Below are positions 7,763 to 17,535 of a DNA stretch of 64,000 nt, one piece after another (the stretch's first letter is position 1; every line of letters starts with the position of its first letter). The notes below the pieces were generated by a model, which was not told where the DNA came from, made no database searches, and saw nothing but the letters and a program-made list of their open reading frames with translations. Both the position numbers and the translations under genes were made by a program. Source of the stretch: Aquitalea denitrificans (GTDB lineage Bacteria > Pseudomonadota > Gammaproteobacteria > Burkholderiales > Chromobacteriaceae); assembly GCF_009856625.1 (NCBI RefSeq), contig NZ_CP047241.1, forward strand, positions 2,418,001 through 2,482,000, read 5' to 3'.

Positions 7763-10700
7763 TGTGCTTCCGTTTCACCGCCATTGGCGGAAGTACTGTT
7801 CAGTTGCTGCTGCAGCGCGGCCACGGCTGCCGCAGCAGCGTCAAACTCGAAATCGTCCAGTGCCCGCTGTACCGGCTGCCACTGTGCTGCCGGCAGCAGG
7901 CCAGCCAACGCCTGCATGGCCTCATCGTCCAGGCTGGCACGGCGGCACACTTCCAACAGCCGCTGCAACCAGGGCAAGGCGGCGGCGAGTATTCCGTCGG
8001 CACCAGACGGCATGCCAGATGCTGGCAGCCCGGCCTGCGCTGTTGGCACCGCCGCGGCCACCTGCTCCATCAGCAACTGCATGGCCTGCGCCTGTTCCAC
8101 GCTGCAATGGCCAGCTGTTTCCACCGTGGCGGCCAGTGCCTGCAATTGCATCAAGCCCAGATTGGCCGCCAGCCCGCGCAGCCGGTGCGCATGCTGGCGG
8201 CAGCTATCGCTATCCGCCTGTAGCAGCCTGTCCGGCAGCGGTTGATAATCCTGCAGGAAGCGGCGTATGCGCTCGCTCAGGCGCGCCTTGTCACCCCAGC
8301 GCTCAGTGGCAGCCGCCCAGTCGATCAGCAGTAGTGCCCGATCGCCAGTGTCGCTGGCCGCCTTGTCTGCCGGTGCCAGCCCGATCACGCGCGCGATTTC
8401 CTGCCGCAAGGTGGCCATGTCCAGCGGCTTGATGGCAAAGCCGTTCATGCCGGCGGTTTCGGCATCCACCCGGTCCTGGCTCAGCACGCTGGCGGTAAGC
8501 GCAATCACCGGCGTACAGCTGCGGCCGGTGGCGGCTTCCTGCTGCCGCATCTGCCTGGTGGCTTCCAGACCATCGACATCCGGCATCTGCACATCCATCA
8601 GCACCACATCGAAATCATGCGCAGCATGTAGCGCAACCGCTGCTGCACCGCCACTGGCCGTGCTCACCTGCAAGCCTTCGCGGCTGAGCATCAGTTGCAA
8701 CAATTCCAGGTTTTCCGCTACATCATCCACCGCCAGTACGCGCAGTGGCGGCAAGATGGCAGGCAGCGGCGCAGACACTGCCCTCTGGCTGCCTTGCGCT
8801 TCTTGCAACGGCAGATGCACCGCGAACTCGCTACCCTGCCCCTGTACGCTGCGGACATGGATGCTGCCGCCCATCAGCTCCACCAACTGGCGGGCAATGG
8901 TAGTGCCAAGGCCGGTTCCGCCAAAGCGCCTGGCCATGCTGGCATCGGCCTGGCTGAATGGGGCGAAGATGCTGTCGATGCGGTCGGGGGCAATGCCGAT
9001 ACCGGTATCGCTGACGGTCAGCACGATCTGCGCCCCCTGGCGCACCACACGCAAAGTCACCTTGCCCTGTTCGGTAAACTTGACCGCATTACCCAGCAGA
9101 TTGGTCAGGATCTGTCGCATGCGCAGGGCATCACCATGCAGCTGGGCCGGGCAGTCGGCGGCATAGTCCAGCTGCAGGCATAACTGCTTGTCGCGCGCCT
9201 GCAGGCCGAAGGCCTCTACCAGTTGGCCGCACAGCTCGCGTAGCGAGTAATCCAGCTCGTCCAGTTCCAGCGCTCCGCGCTCCAGCTTGGCGGTGTCAAG
9301 AATGCCGTTGAGCAGGCCCAGCAAAGCCCGGGCCGACTGATTGATGGTTTGCAGATGCCGGCGTTGCTGAGTATTCAGCGGCGTATCCAGCAGCAGCTGG
9401 GCAAAGCCGATGATGGCATTCATCGGCGTGCGGATTTCATGGCTCATATTGGCCAGGAACATGCCCTTGGCCGCAGCGGCCTGCTCGGCGCGGTCGCGCG
9501 CGGCCATCAGGTCCTGCTCCATCAGCTTGCGGTCAGTCAGATCATTGGCCAGCTTCACCACTTTCCATGGTTTGCCATCGATATCCAGAATGGGGTTGTA
9601 CACTGCCTGGATCCATACTTCGCGTCCATCCTTGCCATAGCGCAGGAATTCTCCGCTCTGAAACTTGCCCGCACGCAAGTCCGCCCAAAGGGCTTGGTAG
9701 GCCGCGGATTTTACCTCGTCGCCTTTGCACAGCATGCTGTGATGCTGGCCTTGCAGCTCGTCCAGCCGGTAAGCGGTAAGGGCCAGGAAATTGTCATTGG
9801 CGGTAAGAATGTGGCCTTCCATATCGAATTCCACTACCGCCAGCGCCCGGCGGATGGCATACACCACCCCTTCGTATTCGGCAGCCTGCTGGCGGCTTTC
9901 GGTGACATCGATCATCACCCCGTCTATCCACTGCGGCTGTTCCTCATGGTCAAACACAATGCCGGCACTTTCCGACACCCAGCGCTCACCACCATCAAAG
10001 TGGAATATCCGGTACTCGACAATATAGGCACGCTTGCCGGCAACAGCCTCGGCAATGGTGTCGCGCACGCGCTGCAAATCATCCGGGTGGATGATGGAGG
10101 CCATGCTGATCTTGCCTTCCAGAAACAGCCTGCCCTCCCAGCCACACAACTCGACAATGCTTTCGCTGATGAAAATCTTGCTCCAGTTGCGATCCACCCT
10201 GCTGCGAAATGCCACGCCGGGGATATTGGCAATCAGGGTGCGATACTGGCTTTCGCGCTGCTTGAGTTCACGCTCCATGGCATTGCGCTGGCTGATGTCG
10301 GTGACAAAACCGACAAACAGCGGCTCGCGTCCGGTCTCCACCTTGCCCACCGCCAGGCGAATGGGAAATACCGACCCGCCCTTGCGCTGGGCAGTGACCT
10401 CCCGCCCCACCCCTATCACCCGCGCATCACCGCTGGCCAGATAGTGCGCCAGATAGCCATCATGTCCGGAGTGGTAGGGTTCCGGCATCAGCAAATTGAT
10501 ATTGCGTCCCACCAGCTCCGCCGCCCGCCAGCCGAACATCAGCTCGGCGGCATGATTAAGCTCCAGCACCCGGCCACGCGCATCAATACTGATGATGCCG
10601 TCCACTGCGGTATCCACAATCGCCTGCAGCCGCCCTTCGCTGGCCGACTTTTCCTGCACCAGCTTGCGATAGCGCAGCAGGGTATTGCCAGCCAGCACCA

Positions 10701-11439
10701 GCACACCGGCACACAGGGTAAGCAAAGCCACCACGGTAGCCATGCGGTTGTTACCGCTGCTGGCTGTCAAGCCGGCGGGGTCGGCCACCCCGATAAAGCG
10801 GGCCGACAGCATGCCGCTATAGTGCATGCCGGCAATGGCGCAACCCATGATGCAGCCGCTGAGCACAATGGCCCGGCCCTCGCCCAGCCGCGCATGCTGG
10901 CGCAAGCCAAAGCGTATCCACAAGGACAGGGTGGCCAGCGCAATGGCAATCAGCAGGGAAATGAAAAACCAGCCCGGGGCATAACGCAAGATGGGTGCCA
11001 TCTGCATGGCAGCCATGCCGGTATAGTGCATGCCGCCGATTCCGGCCCCCACCAATACGCCGCCCACCAATAGCTGGTGGCGGCTGACCGTGCGCGAGGA
11101 CAGCATATTCAGCGCCACCCAGGATGAAAAAAAGGCCGGCAGGATGGATAGCAGGGTGAGCGGCAGGTCGTAACGCACCGTCGTGCACAGATCAAAGGCC
11201 AACATGCCGATGAAATGCATGGCCCAGATGCCTATGCCCTGAAACAGCGCGCCGCTGAGCAGGGCCACCTGGCGCAGGCCCGGTGCATGGGCATCCGCGG
11301 CCAGACCCGCCATGTGCAGGGTGACGATGGAGGTAATAATGGCCACGATCAGCGACAGCAACACCAGCCAGGGCTGGTAGCTACCGCTCAGAAACAACGG
11401 GCTGGCGTTGTCGGCCAGAATGAAAAACGCATCAAGCAT
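7759..11439 (-). CDS. MHYT-PAS hybrid sensor histidine kinase (HisKA-HATPase-REC-HPt)
   Basis: This is a 1226-residue inner-membrane hybrid kinase. The N-terminus holds a MHYT sensor: MHFIGM (about 74), MHYTGM (about 137) and MHYSGM (about 205) on successive membrane helices, a domain proposed to bind copper and sense O2, CO or NO. Three PAS/PAC modules follow (about 265-640). Next come HisKA with phospho-His in MSHEIRTPMNAIIGF, an HATPase with DTGIGI and GGTGLG boxes, a receiver (VLMDVQMPDVDG), and a C-terminal HPt with AHRLRGLAANLG. The full phosphorelay is therefore in one chain. It lies head-to-tail with, and overlaps, the HD-GYP regulator, giving a complete two-component c-di-GMP control pair. 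The actual signal is unknown. Confidence 0.93.
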   Translation of the reverse strand: MLDAFFILADNASPLFLSGSYQPWLVLLSLIVAIITSIVTLHMAGLAADAHAPGLRQVALLSGALFQGIGIWAMHFIGMLAFDLCTTVRYDLPLTLLSILPAFFSSWVALNMLSSRTVSRHQLLVGGVLVGAGIGGMHYTGMAAMQMAPILRYAPGWFFISLLIAIALATLSLWIRFGLRQHARLGEGRAIVLSGCIMGCAIAGMHYSGMLSARFIGVADPAGLTASSGNNRMATVVALLTLCAGVLVLAGNTLLRYRKLVQEKSASEGRLQAIVDTAVDGIISIDARGRVLELNHAAELMFGWRAAELVGRNINLLMPEPYHSGHDGYLAHYLASGDARVIGVGREVTAQRKGGSVFPIRLAVGKVETGREPLFVGFVTDISQRNAMERELKQRESQYRTLIANIPGVAFRSRVDRNWSKIFISESIVELCGWEGRLFLEGKISMASIIHPDDLQRVRDTIAEAVAGKRAYIVEYRIFHFDGGERWVSESAGIVFDHEEQPQWIDGVMIDVTESRQQAAEYEGVVYAIRRALAVVEFDMEGHILTANDNFLALTAYRLDELQGQHHSMLCKGDEVKSAAYQALWADLRAGKFQSGEFLRYGKDGREVWIQAVYNPILDIDGKPWKVVKLANDLTDRKLMEQDLMAARDRAEQAAAAKGMFLANMSHEIRTPMNAIIGFAQLLLDTPLNTQQRRHLQTINQSARALLGLLNGILDTAKLERGALELDELDYSLRELCGQLVEAFGLQARDKQLCLQLDYAADCPAQLHGDALRMRQILTNLLGNAVKFTEQGKVTLRVVRQGAQIVLTVSDTGIGIAPDRIDSIFAPFSQADASMARRFGGTGLGTTIARQLVELMGGSIHVRSVQGQGSEFAVHLPLQEAQGSQRAVSAPLPAILPPLRVLAVDDVAENLELLQLMLSREGLQVSTASGGAAAVALHAAHDFDVVLMDVQMPDVDGLEATRQMRQQEAATGRSCTPVIALTASVLSQDRVDAETAGMNGFAIKPLDMATLRQEIARVIGLAPADKAASDTGDRALLLIDWAAATERWGDKARLSERIRRFLQDYQPLPDRLLQADSDSCRQHAHRLRGLAANLGLMQLQALAATVETAGHCSVEQAQAMQLLMEQVAAAVPTAQAGLPASGMPSGADGILAAALPWLQRLLEVCRRASLDDEAMQALAGLLPAAQWQPVQRALDDFEFDAAAAAVAALQQQLNSTSANGGETEAQ

Positions 11440-11541
11440 GCAAAAACAACCTTGTCATGGTCTGCCTGCCCACTGCTGGCAGACCTGCTATCAATCAACT
11501 ACCCACCGTCGGCATGCACAAACAACACCGCCTGCAGCCCA

Positions 11542-13491
11542 TCATGCGGTAGCAAACACCGGCGGCTGCGGCTTGCCAAAGTAGTAGCCCTGCAATTCAT
11601 TCACCCCCAGTGCCTGCATTCTTTCTGCCTGCTGCAGCGTTTCAATGCCTTCGGCAATCACCCTTATTTTCAGCCGCTGGGCAATGAACACCACAGCTTC
11701 AATAATGGCGATATTCTTTTCATCAGCCGACTGGATAAAGGCCTTGTCGATCTTGATGGCATCGATGGGCAGTTCGCTGATACGGGAGAACGATGAATAA
11801 CCGGTACCGAAATCATCGATATGGATTTCCGCCCCCAACTGCTTGATGCGGAATAGCACCTGCTTGACCATTTCAATCTCGTTTTCGTGAAACACGCTTT
11901 CAGTCAGTTCGATGATCAGATTGGCGGCGCTAAAACCCTGGCTGGTGGCCTGTAGCAGTTTGTCGACAAAATCATCCTGCAACAGCTGGTGCAACGATAC
12001 ATTCACCGCCACCTTCACCGCTTCGTCATCTGCGGGTGGCAACAGGCTGGCTGCGGCAATGGCCTGCCCGATCACCCAGTCGCCCAGCTCGACAATAGTG
12101 CCGCTTTCCTCTGCCACCGGAATGAACTCCACCGGGGAAATCAATCCCAGCTCCGGGTGCATCCAGCGCATCAGCACTTCAAAAGATGCCAGCCGGTGAT
12201 CCGTGGCAGCCACGATAGGCTGGATGACAATGAACAGCTGCCGGTTGGCAATGGCCATGCGCAAGTCCTGCGTCAGGATTGACTTGCGCGTCAGTTGCGC
12301 CCGGATGCCAGGGTTGAAAAACACCACGCAGCCGGTGCGCTTGGCCTCGCCCGCAGCAATATCGGCATACTGGAACAGGTTGTTGGGGTTGTCGCAATCC
12401 CCTTCGGAAACCGCACCAATGCTGGCATTGATGCAAACCGTCTTGCCGGCTACCTGTAACCGGTCATTGATTGCGCTGCGGATAAGCTGACCCACGTCTT
12501 CCGGCGTCAGGGAATCTTCTCCCAACTGCGACAGATAGAAGATGAACTCGTCCCCACCCCACCGCCCCACCTGGCAATCGACATTGCTGAAGATGTCACG
12601 GCTCAGCCGCGAGGCCAGCGCCTCCAGCCGCTGGGCCACCTGGCGCAGTACATCGTCGCCAGCCTCATGCCCCATGCCGTCGTTGATCTGTTTGAAACGA
12701 TCCAGATTAACGAGAAAAACCGTGACATTACCCGGTGTAATGCCGAAATACTTCACCAGGTTGGACACGCCATGCCGGTTGAGCAGGCCGGTCAGCTCAT
12801 CGTGATAGGCCAGCCGCAGCAAATCCTTGCTTCTCTCGGCCACCCGTGTTTCCAGCGTATCGTTTTCGTATTGCAGCTTGGCGGCCAGCAAGGACACTTC
12901 ATCCAGCAACTCCTTGTTGGACAAGGCCAGCCCCACGCTGCGGCGGATCAGCTTGTAATTGTTTTCGTGACTGAACAACATGACGCCGGAGAAAACCACC
13001 CCCAGCGCCGCCAGGGTGATATAGGAAGGAATGCCGGTCTGGAACAGACGCACACAGGTAGGCAAGAGCAGCAGCAGGATATAGGCCTTGCCGGCAACCC
13101 TCAGGGAGGACAGAGTACCGGTGGCCCCGCCGGCCATCGAAGACAGGATGACGATAATGGCAAACTGCTGCGGCCCCTGATAATGGGCAATCCCCCACCA
13201 GCCCAGCCAGGCCCAGAAGCCACCGGCGCTCAGCAAGCCCAGGCTCAGGTAGAACTTGTCGGCAATAAAGAAGGTTCGGGTGCGCCGGTAGCGCCGGGCG
13301 GCGTGCAGGAACTGCAGAAATCGCACCAGCATCAGCGCCAGCGCACCTCCTGCCCACAACGGGACAAAACGGGATGCATCATCAGACAGGATGTAGCTAA
13401 TGGTCAGCGTCGCCGCCAGATTAACCATCAAGCCCAGCGCGTAGTTCTTCAAGGACTCGCGCCATATTCTTTCAATCATTCCCTGCTGCAT
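11542..13491 (-). CDS. Membrane GGDEF-EAL protein (c-di-GMP turnover)
   Basis: This is a 649-residue protein with five or six N-terminal transmembrane helices (about 15-190), a coiled linker, a GGDEF domain and a C-terminal EAL domain. The cyclase site RWGGDEF is intact, but an inhibitory RxxD at the usual distance is not evident. The EAL domain keeps FEVLMRW (EVL in place of EAL, catalytic Glu retained), AVNVS, IELTES, the loop-6 DDFGTGYSS, KIDKAFI and AEGIET, so phosphodiesterase activity is plausible. I set the start at the ATG at 13491 because AAGG sits six bases upstream; the open frame extends further without a good start. It is transcribed in the same direction as the kinase/HD-GYP pair, about 100 bp before it. 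Confidence 0.9.
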   Translation of the reverse strand: MQQGMIERIWRESLKNYALGLMVNLAATLTISYILSDDASRFVPLWAGGALALMLVRFLQFLHAARRYRRTRTFFIADKFYLSLGLLSAGGFWAWLGWWGIAHYQGPQQFAIIVILSSMAGGATGTLSSLRVAGKAYILLLLLPTCVRLFQTGIPSYITLAALGVVFSGVMLFSHENNYKLIRRSVGLALSNKELLDEVSLLAAKLQYENDTLETRVAERSKDLLRLAYHDELTGLLNRHGVSNLVKYFGITPGNVTVFLVNLDRFKQINDGMGHEAGDDVLRQVAQRLEALASRLSRDIFSNVDCQVGRWGGDEFIFYLSQLGEDSLTPEDVGQLIRSAINDRLQVAGKTVCINASIGAVSEGDCDNPNNLFQYADIAAGEAKRTGCVVFFNPGIRAQLTRKSILTQDLRMAIANRQLFIVIQPIVAATDHRLASFEVLMRWMHPELGLISPVEFIPVAEESGTIVELGDWVIGQAIAAASLLPPADDEAVKVAVNVSLHQLLQDDFVDKLLQATSQGFSAANLIIELTESVFHENEIEMVKQVLFRIKQLGAEIHIDDFGTGYSSFSRISELPIDAIKIDKAFIQSADEKNIAIIEAVVFIAQRLKIRVIAEGIETLQQAERMQALGVNELQGYYFGKPQPPVFATA

Positions 13492-13834
13492 ACACGGCCT
13501 TATGAATGGTAGTGCGCTGTTTTTATTGTGGCCTTGAAAATACAAGCACCCTCCAGGCGGCCAGTCGCAACCCACAGCGTCACCGTCCCGCCCGCTGAAG
13601 ATGCGTCAGCTGATTATAGGCATTCAGCCGCATGGTACAGGACGGCAATGCCACCCACTCGCGCCAAGCTACACTAGCTAGCGCGATTTGGGCCCACCCA
13701 TTCATGCTCAGCTCGGCAACCCGGCTTACACCCGTCGCTTGACCCGTCAGGCCAGGGTCATCGCGGGCCTATGCCGCCATGGTAAATGTTACCGGCGAGG
13801 CCGTCAGCCTTCTTTACAAGACAATGCCGGAACA
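13492..13834. other. Intergenic region, no gene seen
   Basis: This stretch lies between the LysR stop codon (13835) and the GGDEF-EAL start, both on the minus strand. It must contain the promoter of the GGDEF-EAL gene. Open frames crossing it are low-quality continuations of antisense frames. I see no RNA gene or repeat here. Confidence 0.4.
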
Positions 13835-14788
13835 TCAGCCCTCGCGGCTCAACTCCAGCAAGGCCTGGGCAAACCGGGCCAGCGGACGCGAATGGGTAGC
13901 CGCACGGGTAAACATGGCAATCGGCGGCAAAGTCCAGTCAAACGAATACGGCACGATGGCCAGACCGGTTGTGCGCACCAGCTCTTCTGCAATATCTGCC
14001 GGCACAATGGAAACTGCCCGCTCGCTGGCCACAATCATCTCGCCAATCAGTTTGGAAGAATAACTCTCGACAATGGGCACAGGCGGCGCAATACCGGCCG
14101 CCAGAAAGATATCCGCCACCTGCTCCCGCATTGGGGTATTGGGTGCACCAAGAATCCAGTCCAGCTGCACCAGCTGCCCCCAGTCCAGCCTTACCCTGCC
14201 CAGTTGCGCAGCCAGACGACGGCTGGCAATCAGCCGTGGCTGCTGTCGGTAAAGCAGGCTGAACTCCACCCCGCCCAGATCCACCGTGGATGAAGCGCGG
14301 CCAATCACGATATCCAGCGTGTGGTCCTGCAATTGCGGCAGCAGTTGATCGCTGGTGCCTTCGTGAATGGTAACGGTCAGCCCCTTGCTGTCCTCCGGCA
14401 TGGCGCGACGGATGGCTGCCGACAACAAACGGCCAGAGATGAAGGGAATCACCCCCACATGCAGGTGGGCATCAAAACCGGCCACTGTGCTTTCCATGTC
14501 GCGCACCAAGTGGCCAAGATCGTGAATCATTGCCTGGGCACGGGCCAGCACCAGCTTACCCAGCGCCGTAGGGGCCATGCCGCGCACCGACCGATCAAAC
14601 AATACTCCGCCAAACATGCCTTCCAGTTCAGCCAGCGCACTGGTGATGGCCGGCTGGCTGCTGGCCATCTGTTCAGCTACCCGGGTCAGCGAGCCATGCT
14701 GCTGGATATTGAGCAGAAGGATCAAGTGGCGCATTTTCAGCCGCGCGCTCAGGCGGCGCAACACCTCTTCGGCATTGATCATGGTCAT
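13835..14788 (-). CDS. LysR-family transcriptional regulator divergent from maeB
   Basis: This 317-residue LysR regulator has a winged helix-turn-helix near the N-terminus (KMRHLILLLNIQQHGSLTRVAEQMASSQPAITSALAELE) and a periplasmic-binding-fold effector domain (about 95-300). It is most like the GbpR subgroup, in which the HTH starts a little later than usual (RLKMRHL). It is transcribed away from the malic enzyme gene across a short region that carries an inverted repeat. This is the classic arrangement for a LysR protein regulating its neighbour and itself. Control of maeB in response to a dicarboxylate is a reasonable inference but the effector is unknown. Confidence 0.88.
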   Translation of the reverse strand: MTMINAEEVLRRLSARLKMRHLILLLNIQQHGSLTRVAEQMASSQPAITSALAELEGMFGGVLFDRSVRGMAPTALGKLVLARAQAMIHDLGHLVRDMESTVAGFDAHLHVGVIPFISGRLLSAAIRRAMPEDSKGLTVTIHEGTSDQLLPQLQDHTLDIVIGRASSTVDLGGVEFSLLYRQQPRLIASRRLAAQLGRVRLDWGQLVQLDWILGAPNTPMREQVADIFLAAGIAPPVPIVESYSSKLIGEMIVASERAVSIVPADIAEELVRTTGLAIVPYSFDWTLPPIAMFTRAATHSRPLARFAQALLELSREG

Positions 14789-14801
14789 TCAGCCAGCTTT
14801 T

Positions 14802-14851
14802 CATAAGGTAAATGATATGGCTTGATAGTAATTCAAAATAAACACCTTATG
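14802..14851. promoter_or_regulatory. Candidate LysR operator between regulator and maeB
   Basis: CATAAGGT at 14802-14809 and ACCTTATG at 14844-14851 form an eight-base inverted repeat with 34 bases between the arms, in the divergent LysR/maeB region. Position and symmetry fit a LysR dimer-pair binding region, but the sequence is not a simple T-N11-A box. Confidence 0.4.
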
Positions 14852-14933
14852 TTTACTGATTAGAATGACCGACATCAGCACAGGCAAGCCCGTACGGCAC
14901 ACCTGCCACCCCAAACCACAGACAGAGAGCGAC

Positions 14934-17231
14934 ATGGACACCACCGATCGTCAGGCAGCACTGGATTACCACGAATTTCCCACCCCGGGCAAAATCGCCG
15001 TCAACGCCAGCAAGCCGCTGGTGACCCAGCGCGACCTGGCCCTGGCCTATACCCCCGGCGTGGCCGCCGCCTGTGAAGAGATCGTGGCCAACCCGCTCAA
15101 TGCCAGCCGTTTTACCGCCCGCTCAAATCTGGTTGGCGTCATCACCAACGGCACCGCCGTGCTGGGCCTGGGCAATATCGGCGCACTGGCCTCCAAGCCG
15201 GTGATGGAAGGCAAGGCCGTGCTGTTCAAGAAATTTGCCGGCGTCGATGTGTTCGACATCGAAATCAACGAGACCGACCCGGACAAGCTGGTGGACATCA
15301 TCGCCAGCCTGGAAGCCACTTTTGGCGGCATCAACCTGGAAGACATCAAGGCCCCGGAATGCTTCGAGGTGGAGCGCAAGCTGCGCGAGCGGATGAAGAT
15401 TCCGGTCTTTCACGATGACCAGCACGGCACCGCCATCACCGTAGCCGCCGCCTTCATCAACGGCCTCAAGGTAGTGGGCAAGGACATCCGCCAGGTGAAG
15501 GTGGTCACCTCCGGTGCCGGTGCCGCCGCCCTCACCTGCCTGGACCTGATGGTGCATCTGGGCCTGCCGCTGGAAAACATCTGGGTGACCGATATCGAAG
15601 GCGTGGTCTACCAGGGCCGTACCGTGCTGATGGACCCGGCCAAGGCCCGCTTTGCCCAGCCCACCGAAGCCCGCACCCTGCGCGAAGTGATTGACGGTGC
15701 CGACGTCTTCCTCGGCCTGTCCGCCGGCGGCGTGCTCAAGGGCGAGATGGTGGCGCAAATGGCCGCCCGGCCGCTGATTCTGGCGCTGGCCAACCCGGCA
15801 CCGGAAATCCTGCCGGAAGTGGCCCACGCGGTGCGTGACGACGTGGTGATGGCCACTGGCCGTTCCGACTATCCCAACCAGGTCAACAACGTGCTGTGCT
15901 TCCCCTACATCTTCCGCGGCGCGCTGGATGTGGGTGCCACCACCATCACCCGTGAAATGGAAGTGGCTGCGGTGTACGCCATTGCTGGCCTGGCCGAAGA
16001 AGAACAGAACGAAGTGGTAGCCGCCGCCTATGGCAGTTACGACCTGTCCTTCGGCCCGCAATACCTGATTCCCAAACCGTTCGACCCGCGCCTGATCGTG
16101 CGCATTGCCCCCGCCGTAGCCAAGGCAGCGATGGACAGTGGCGTGGCCACCCGCCCCATCGCCAATCTCGATGCCTACACCGAGCAGCTACAGCAGTTTG
16201 TCTACCACTCCGGCAGCTTCATGAAGCCGCTGTTTGCCGCCGCCAAGAAACAGGTACGGGATGGCGGCAAGACCCGCATCGTGTTTACCGAGGGCGAAGA
16301 CGAACGCGTACTGCGCGCGGTACAGGTGATCGTGGATGAAAAACTGGCGCGTCCCATCCTGGTGGGCCGCCCGGAAGTGCTGCTGGCGCGCATCGAAAAA
16401 TTCGGCCTGCGCTTGCGCTTGGGCGAGGACGTGGAAGTCACCAACCCGGAATACGACGAACGCTTCCACCAGTACTGGACCAGCTACTGGGAACTGATGT
16501 GCCGTGATGGCGTGACCAAGGAAATGGCCCGTGTGGAAATGCGCCGCCGCCTGACCTTGATTGGCTCGATGATGGTGCGCCTGGGCGATGCCGACGGCAT
16601 GATCTGCGGCACCGTGGGCAGCTATCACGACCACCTGCGCTATATCGACCAGGTGATTGGAAAAAAAGCCGGCTCGGACACCTACGCCGCCATGAACATC
16701 CTGCTGCTGGACAAGCAGACCGTGGCGCTGGTGGATACCCACGTCAACGACAACCCCACGGCAGAACAGATTGCCGAGTTCACCATCGCCGCCGCCGAGG
16801 AAATGAGCTTGCTACACATGAAGCCCAAGGCCGCGCTGCTGTCGCGCTCCAACTTCGGCTCTGGCAGCTCAGCCTCCGGCAGCAAGATGCGTCAGGCTTT
16901 GGAGTTGATCCGCGCCCGCGCACCGGAACTGGAAGTGGATGGCGAGATGCATGGCGACTGCGCGCTGGACGAGGCACTGCGCATGGACATCCTGCCGATG
17001 TCACGCCTGAAGGGCGCGGCCAACCTGCTGGTCTGCCCCAATGTTGATGCCGGCAATATCGCCTACAACCTGCTGAAGACCGCCGCCGGCAGCAATGTCG
17101 CCGTCGGCCCCTTCCTGCTGGGCGTCAACGCGCCAGTCAACATCCTCACCTCCAGCTCCACCGTACGCCGCATCATCAATATGGCCGCGCTCACCGTGAT
17201 GGAGGCCAATCGCCAGACCGAACCGGACTAA
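14934..17231 (+). CDS. maeB: NADP-dependent malic enzyme with C-terminal phosphotransacetylase-like domain
   Basis: This 765-residue protein fits the 750-770 residues usual for MaeB. The malic domain begins ALDYHEFPTPGKIAV and contains DLALAYTPGVA, FKKFAGVDVFDIEI and the catalytic and metal region FHDDQHGTAITVAA. A Rossmann NADP site follows at VVTSGAGAAALTCLDLM. The C-terminal half (from about residue 430) is a phosphotransacetylase-type domain (RIVFTEGEDERVLRA, AALLSRSNFGS). In MaeB this domain is regulatory, responding to acetyl-CoA. It decarboxylates malate to pyruvate with NADPH formation. I chose the ATG at 14934, preceded by a GAGAG, since the 23 extra residues from 14865 do not fit the family. 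It is probably controlled by the divergent LysR regulator. Confidence 0.95.
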   Translation: MDTTDRQAALDYHEFPTPGKIAVNASKPLVTQRDLALAYTPGVAAACEEIVANPLNASRFTARSNLVGVITNGTAVLGLGNIGALASKPVMEGKAVLFKKFAGVDVFDIEINETDPDKLVDIIASLEATFGGINLEDIKAPECFEVERKLRERMKIPVFHDDQHGTAITVAAAFINGLKVVGKDIRQVKVVTSGAGAAALTCLDLMVHLGLPLENIWVTDIEGVVYQGRTVLMDPAKARFAQPTEARTLREVIDGADVFLGLSAGGVLKGEMVAQMAARPLILALANPAPEILPEVAHAVRDDVVMATGRSDYPNQVNNVLCFPYIFRGALDVGATTITREMEVAAVYAIAGLAEEEQNEVVAAAYGSYDLSFGPQYLIPKPFDPRLIVRIAPAVAKAAMDSGVATRPIANLDAYTEQLQQFVYHSGSFMKPLFAAAKKQVRDGGKTRIVFTEGEDERVLRAVQVIVDEKLARPILVGRPEVLLARIEKFGLRLRLGEDVEVTNPEYDERFHQYWTSYWELMCRDGVTKEMARVEMRRRLTLIGSMMVRLGDADGMICGTVGSYHDHLRYIDQVIGKKAGSDTYAAMNILLLDKQTVALVDTHVNDNPTAEQIAEFTIAAAEEMSLLHMKPKAALLSRSNFGSGSSASGSKMRQALELIRARAPELEVDGEMHGDCALDEALRMDILPMSRLKGAANLLVCPNVDAGNIAYNLLKTAAGSNVAVGPFLLGVNAPVNILTSSSTVRRIINMAALTVMEANRQTEPD

Positions 17232-17535
17232 GCGCCACCCGTCGGCATACGTAGGCGTCACATGCCGACAGACAAACCCGGGCCACGGCAGCAACATCAA
17301 CGTGGCCCGCCACTGACCAACAGACTGGTGCAGGACATATCTGCAACACCCCGATCACCAGCACCAACACCTCGTAGCGACAAGGCCGCGCTGCAATACC
17401 AGGCCGCCAGGGCAAGCCCACCTCGCCGCAGGACAATTCACAGCGACATCCATCAACTCTGGCCATGCTAGTATTAGCCCCTTGTATCCACGACCCTCAA
17501 GCCGAATGGCCAACCATAAGGGCCCAGACTTCACC
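17232..17535. other. Intergenic region with hairpin after maeB
   Basis: No gene is evident. GTCGGCAT (17241-17248) and ATGCCGAC (17262-17269) form an eight-pair stem ten bases after the maeB stop codon. It may end transcription, though no T-tract follows. The remainder presumably holds the promoter of the following small gene. Confidence 0.4.

Noticed and set aside
9349..11073. A 574-codon plus-strand open frame inside the MHYT hybrid kinase
   Set aside because: It mirrors the kinase gene; the translation is rich in His, Gln and Arg with no motif.
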